Shown piece by piece: positions 6,400-9,152 of a stretch of DNA of 9,152 nucleotides (position 1 is the first letter of the stretch; every line of letters starts with the position of its first letter). Location: contig JAQQAK010000096.1 in assembly GCA_028527945.1 (NCBI GenBank), positions 1 through 9,152 of the forward strand, read 5' to 3'. Source of the DNA: Spirochaetaceae bacterium. GTDB lineage: Bacteria > Spirochaetota > Spirochaetia > UBA9216. A model generated the notes under the pieces. It was not told the DNA's origin, did no database searches, and saw only the letters and a program-made list of their open reading frames with translations. Both the position numbers and the translations under genes were made by a program.

Positions 6400-7653
6400 G
6401 TGAAAGACGAAAAAAAATTATACCTATTTTTTCCATTTCTTATTGCGTCTTTTGTGGCAGCCGCATTTGCTTATGATGGCATTGCTGCCTTAAAAGGTTT
6501 TCTTAAACTTCAGTTGATGCCTTCGCGTCTTTTAAGTGATTTCTTTATTACTGCTGGAATAGGCCCGTCATTTTTAAATGCGGCAGTTGTAGGTTTTTCT
6601 GGGTTTTTATTGGTTATCCTAACCAAAACTAAATTATCAGGTCCAACATTTGCCGCGGTTTTTACTATGATGGGGTTTGGTTTTTTTGGCAAAACTCTTC
6701 TTAACATTCTTCCTATATTATTTGGTGTTTTTCTTGCCGCGAAATACACACAAAAAACTTTTAGGGAATATATAATCATTGCACTTTTTGGGACAGCTCT
6801 TGGTCCTCTTGTTTCTGCAATAGCGTTTGAACTTGGTTTGCCTTTGCCCCTTTCAATCATACTGGGAGCAGCTGGTGGGATTTTTACAGGTTTCTTGCTT
6901 CCGTCAATGGCTGTTTCTATGCTGCACATGCATCAAGGTTATAATTTATACAATATGGGGCTTACATGCGGCTTTTTGAGTCTTTTTGCCGCATCACTTT
7001 TGAAGGCAGGAGGAGCCAGTCTTGATAATGTCTCATATTGGTTTTCAGGGCAGCCTTTACTGCTTGAGTTATTAGTTCCGGTGATTAGTTTTATTCTAAT
7101 AGTATTAGGGCTAATGGATGGCGGTGTAAAAAGTTTAAGTGATTTTAAAAAAATTCAGACACAGACTGGACGTCTACCGTCCGATTTTATTGATTCAACG
7201 TCTTTTGGCGGTGTTTTTATCAATGCAGGTCTTATTGGTCTTGTTGGAGCAATGTATATTCATTTTGTAGGCGGAGACTTTAATGGGCCAGTTCTTGGCG
7301 GCTTGTTTACAATTATGGGATTCTCTGCTTTTGGCACTAATCTTAAGAATGCCTGGCCAGTTGTTATTGGCGTAATAGTTTCTGCCCTGATTTTTAAAAT
7401 TCCATTGGATTCTCCAGGAGTTCAGCTTGCTGTTATTTTCTGTACAACATTAAGCCCCATAGCTGGCCAGTTTGGAATACTGCCGGGAATAATTGCCGGT
7501 TTTTTACATCTTTTGCTTGTCTCACAGAGTGGGACATGGCAGGGGGGAATGAATCTTTATAATAATGGTTTTGCCGGAGGGCTAACAGCAACGTTTTTAA
7601 TAGCATTTTTTCAATGGTATAGAACCAATAAAAAGGAAAATAGGCTGAGATGA
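6400..7653 (+). CDS. DUF1576-like polytopic membrane protein with two homologous halves
   Basis: A 417-aa inner-membrane protein with about ten or more hydrophobic segments and a short basic C-terminal tail. Function unknown; the architecture suggests a transporter or channel. Two halves repeat the same pattern: SDFF at 46 versus SDFI at 261; GP-x(5)-FTxMGFxxFGxxLxNxxP (81-105 versus 296-320); a LGP/LSP segment (134-136 versus 351-353); a glycine-rich GI-x(2)-GF segment (160-165 versus 363-368); and GYNLYNMG (180-187) versus GMNLYNNG (383-390). The polar NLYN motifs inside membrane segments may line a pore or bind substrate. I associate this pattern with DUF1576 proteins of anaerobes; that name is from memory, the duplication is seen directly. 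It starts at GTG with CAGGAG (6387-6392), 7 nt before the start. The stop overlaps the next gene by ATGA, so the two are translated together. No sugar, metal or peptide transporter signature was seen. Confidence 0.75.
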   Translation: MKDEKKLYLFFPFLIASFVAAAFAYDGIAALKGFLKLQLMPSRLLSDFFITAGIGPSFLNAAVVGFSGFLLVILTKTKLSGPTFAAVFTMMGFGFFGKTLLNILPILFGVFLAAKYTQKTFREYIIIALFGTALGPLVSAIAFELGLPLPLSIILGAAGGIFTGFLLPSMAVSMLHMHQGYNLYNMGLTCGFLSLFAASLLKAGGASLDNVSYWFSGQPLLLELLVPVISFILIVLGLMDGGVKSLSDFKKIQTQTGRLPSDFIDSTSFGGVFINAGLIGLVGAMYIHFVGGDFNGPVLGGLFTIMGFSAFGTNLKNAWPVVIGVIVSALIFKIPLDSPGVQLAVIFCTTLSPIAGQFGILPGIIAGFLHLLLVSQSGTWQGGMNLYNNGFAGGLTATFLIAFFQWYRTNKKENRLR

Positions 7654-8030
7654 AAAGAAGAGAACTTATTACTCATTTAATTAGTGAAATTTCAAGTTAT
7701 ATGCTTGAAAGTGATCCTATGCGTCTTGTTATTTCGCTGCACCAGGAAGAGGATGGTCTTCATTTAAGTGTTATGGATGATGCTGAACATACTGATGCGG
7801 AGATTGAACAGATGGAGAAAGATTTAAATTCTCAAAAACGACCGGAATTAGCTGGATATTATGGTGCTATGACTGGCCATGATCTTCTTGGTTCATCACG
7901 TTTAAATCTTCTTGGATGGCAAGTTAAGCATACTGATGTTACTCGTATAGATAAAGGCATTAAAATTGATTTTTGGCTTGGCGGTGATAATTTTGATAGT
8001 CGGCAGTTCAATATTCCTGAAAAGAAATAG
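7650..8030 (+). CDS. Small cytoplasmic protein coupled to the DUF1576-like protein; possibly degenerate GHKL-like
   Basis: A 126-aa soluble acidic protein with no signal peptide or membrane segment. It is not confidently assigned to a family. Its order of elements recalls a histidine-kinase-type (GHKL) ATP-binding fold: a helix (LISEISSYMLE), a strand pair RLVISLHQEEDGLHLSVMDDA in which VMDDA sits where the DxG box would be, a middle helix (AEIEQMEKDL), then LLGSSRLNLLGWQV in the place of GLGL, and GIKIDFWLGG as the final strand. The N-box Asn and the DxGxG glycines are missing, so ATP binding is doubtful; a non-catalytic regulatory or scaffold role is possible. It overlaps the membrane-protein gene by 4 nt (ATGA), with AGG 5 nt before the ATG. 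This ties its role to that membrane protein. The fold suggestion is inference only. Confidence 0.7.
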   Translation: MKRRELITHLISEISSYMLESDPMRLVISLHQEEDGLHLSVMDDAEHTDAEIEQMEKDLNSQKRPELAGYYGAMTGHDLLGSSRLNLLGWQVKHTDVTRIDKGIKIDFWLGGDNFDSRQFNIPEKK

Positions 8031-8074
8031 TATATATATTAGTTTTTCTTAGTTGGTCTCTTTTATAAGAAATG

Positions 8075-8103
8075 AAAAGGGGCTGCGTGTTGTAGCCCCT
8101 TTT
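8075..8103. terminator. Bidirectional intrinsic terminator between convergent genes
   Basis: A 10-bp perfect stem, AAAAGGGGCT (8075-8084) / AGCCCCTTTT (8094-8103), encloses a 9-nt loop in which further G-C and G-U pairs can form. The A and T runs flanking the GC core give a U-tract on either strand. It lies 44 bp after the stop of the small coupled protein and just past the stop of the minus-strand outer-membrane gene, so it can serve both. Confidence 0.88.
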
Positions 8104-8108
8104 AAAAA

Positions 8109-9152
8109 TTAGAAGTCCAATTTTGCTGCGAGGTAGAATCCACTACCATAAACACCATAACGAGATGTGCTGTCATCTTCACATACGCAAAGAGTATTTC
8201 CATCACCTGCAGTAGTGTATTTTTCCGCTGCGTAAACATAACCCATATAGAATGTCATCATGTCAAATTTATATTTTCCACCAAAGTCAACAGCATTAAA
8301 GAATCCTGTAGTTGAATTTGTAGGACTTGTGTAAAGTTTTGCAAAGATTGCTGCGTTGTCTATAGGTCTAACATAGAGTTCAGCGTCCATAGAACTTACA
8401 TAATTATCTGATGCACTAGTGTCTCCACCAATTCCAAAGTTGAAATCTATAAGTCCAGCTATATTGCTTACTTTTACACCAGAACCATAATATAGATCAG
8501 AATCAGTGATTTCATATAAAATATCTACTGGAATGTAAAAACCTATGCCATCACCTATTGTCATGCTATATCCCATGTCAGCTTTTACATACATATCATC
8601 ATTTCCACCGCTAAAACTTGCAAAAAAGTTTAAACCCTCAACAGGAAATGCTGAACCGGAATAAATACCTGCTTTGTAATATACATCGGTGAAATCATTG
8701 TCTGTAAAGTTTGCGTATGCCAAAAATCCAATAGCTCCAACATCTACATTTATTGCAGCCTGTCCCATATCACTTACATTACCATTGCACCAGGATTCTT
8801 CAACATGCATTTCTCTGTGTGTTGATGTAGCGTAATTCCAATTGGTTGCCCATTCTTCAAATTTACCAAATCTTGTTGTTATGCCAATGTTGTCAAGAGC
8901 AAAGATGGCGGCAATGTCAGTTTTTAAATAAGCATATTTAATATACATATCTGAAGCAGTGATTGTAGTTCCGTTCATTCCATCATTACGAAGTTGAACT
9001 ATAGCGGTATTATAATCTCCACTTGCTGTCAAATTTAAACGTACTTTTCCAAGATTGGATGTTGAATCGTTTGTATTATCATCCATTTCCATAAAGTACC
9101 CAAGATTACCACTGTAATCAAAATCGAGTGCAAAACAGGAAATTCCACTTAC
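8109..9152 (-). CDS. Outer-membrane beta-barrel (porin-like) protein, N-terminus outside window
   Basis: The frame is open to the right edge, so the visible 347 residues lack only the start and probably most of a signal peptide. The first visible residues, VSGISCFA followed by LDFDYSG, look like the end of a signal peptide with a signal peptidase I site after Ala. The ATG at 9092 is internal and not a believable start. The protein is built of short amphipathic strands rich in Gly, Tyr, Phe and Asp (for example YYKAGIYSG, MYVKADMGYSM, GIGFYIPVDILYEI, LYYGSGVKVS, AELYVRPI, FYLAAKLDF). It ends in Phe, the C-terminal beta-signal read by the BAM assembly machinery. A pore or adhesion role is likely but not shown. 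It has three cysteines after the signal peptide region, two as LCVCEDD near the end in a probable surface loop. No sequence family was recognised. Its transcript ends at the terminator 8075-8103. Confidence 0.75.
   Translation of the reverse strand, partial: VSGISCFALDFDYSGNLGYFMEMDDNTNDSTSNLGKVRLNLTASGDYNTAIVQLRNDGMNGTTITASDMYIKYAYLKTDIAAIFALDNIGITTRFGKFEEWATNWNYATSTHREMHVEESWCNGNVSDMGQAAINVDVGAIGFLAYANFTDNDFTDVYYKAGIYSGSAFPVEGLNFFASFSGGNDDMYVKADMGYSMTIGDGIGFYIPVDILYEITDSDLYYGSGVKVSNIAGLIDFNFGIGGDTSASDNYVSSMDAELYVRPIDNAAIFAKLYTSPTNSTTGFFNAVDFGGKYKFDMMTFYMGYVYAAEKYTTAGDGNTLCVCEDDSTSRYGVYGSGFYLAAKLDF

Noticed and set aside
6510..6929. 139-codon minus-strand frame opposite the DUF1576-like gene
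   Set aside because: It lies fully inside a strongly supported membrane protein gene on the other strand, and its Lys/Pro-rich translation has no recognisable domain. A shadow frame.
9090..9092. ATG at 9092 as the true start of the minus-strand outer-membrane protein
   Set aside because: The frame continues without a stop for 20 more codons to the window edge, and those codons read like the end of a signal peptide plus a first barrel strand.

Overview
The window is A/T-rich, densely coded DNA that looks like a Gram-negative-type, low-GC anaerobe, most plausibly a gut or rumen spirochaete (Treponema-like). This is an inference from four things: an outer-membrane beta-barrel protein ending in Phe, low-GC codon use, a clostridial-type cellobiose phosphorylase, and a DUF1576-type membrane protein. 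No rRNA, tRNA, CRISPR array, transposase or phage gene was recognised.

Layout. (1) 1-929 (+): the 3' end of an RND/MMPL-family exporter. (2) 966-4602 (+): a compact two-gene operon with a ROK-family repressor (start re-called at ATG 1000) followed 6 bp later by cellobiose phosphorylase (GH94). A 10-bp-arm palindrome encloses an extended -10 promoter just ahead of the repressor, so the operon is probably autoregulated and induced by cellobiose or a related sugar. The phosphorylase would split cytoplasmic cellobiose with phosphate into glucose and alpha-glucose 1-phosphate; no sugar transporter is present in the window. (3) 4603-5095: a 493-bp non-coding stretch with a dyad, a strong intrinsic terminator, a set of nested hairpins that may be an untranslated leader or small RNA, and a 23-codon mini-ORF. 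(4) 5096-6283 (+): a fold-type-I PLP aminotransferase of the LysN/2-aminoadipate (KAT-II-like) group. (5) 6400-8030 (+): a translationally coupled pair, a DUF1576-like polytopic membrane protein with a clear internal duplication and a 126-aa cytoplasmic protein that may be a degenerate GHKL ATPase-like domain. (6) 8075-8103: a bidirectional terminator. (7) 8109-9152 (-): the C-terminal 347 residues of a secreted outer-membrane beta-barrel protein running off the right edge.

The best candidates for something undescribed are the DUF1576-like / small-protein pair (no known function, strictly coupled), the structured 4752-4955 segment ahead of the aminotransferase, and the operator-promoter arrangement of the ROK-phosphorylase operon. 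Nothing here amounts to a clear new defence or mobile system.
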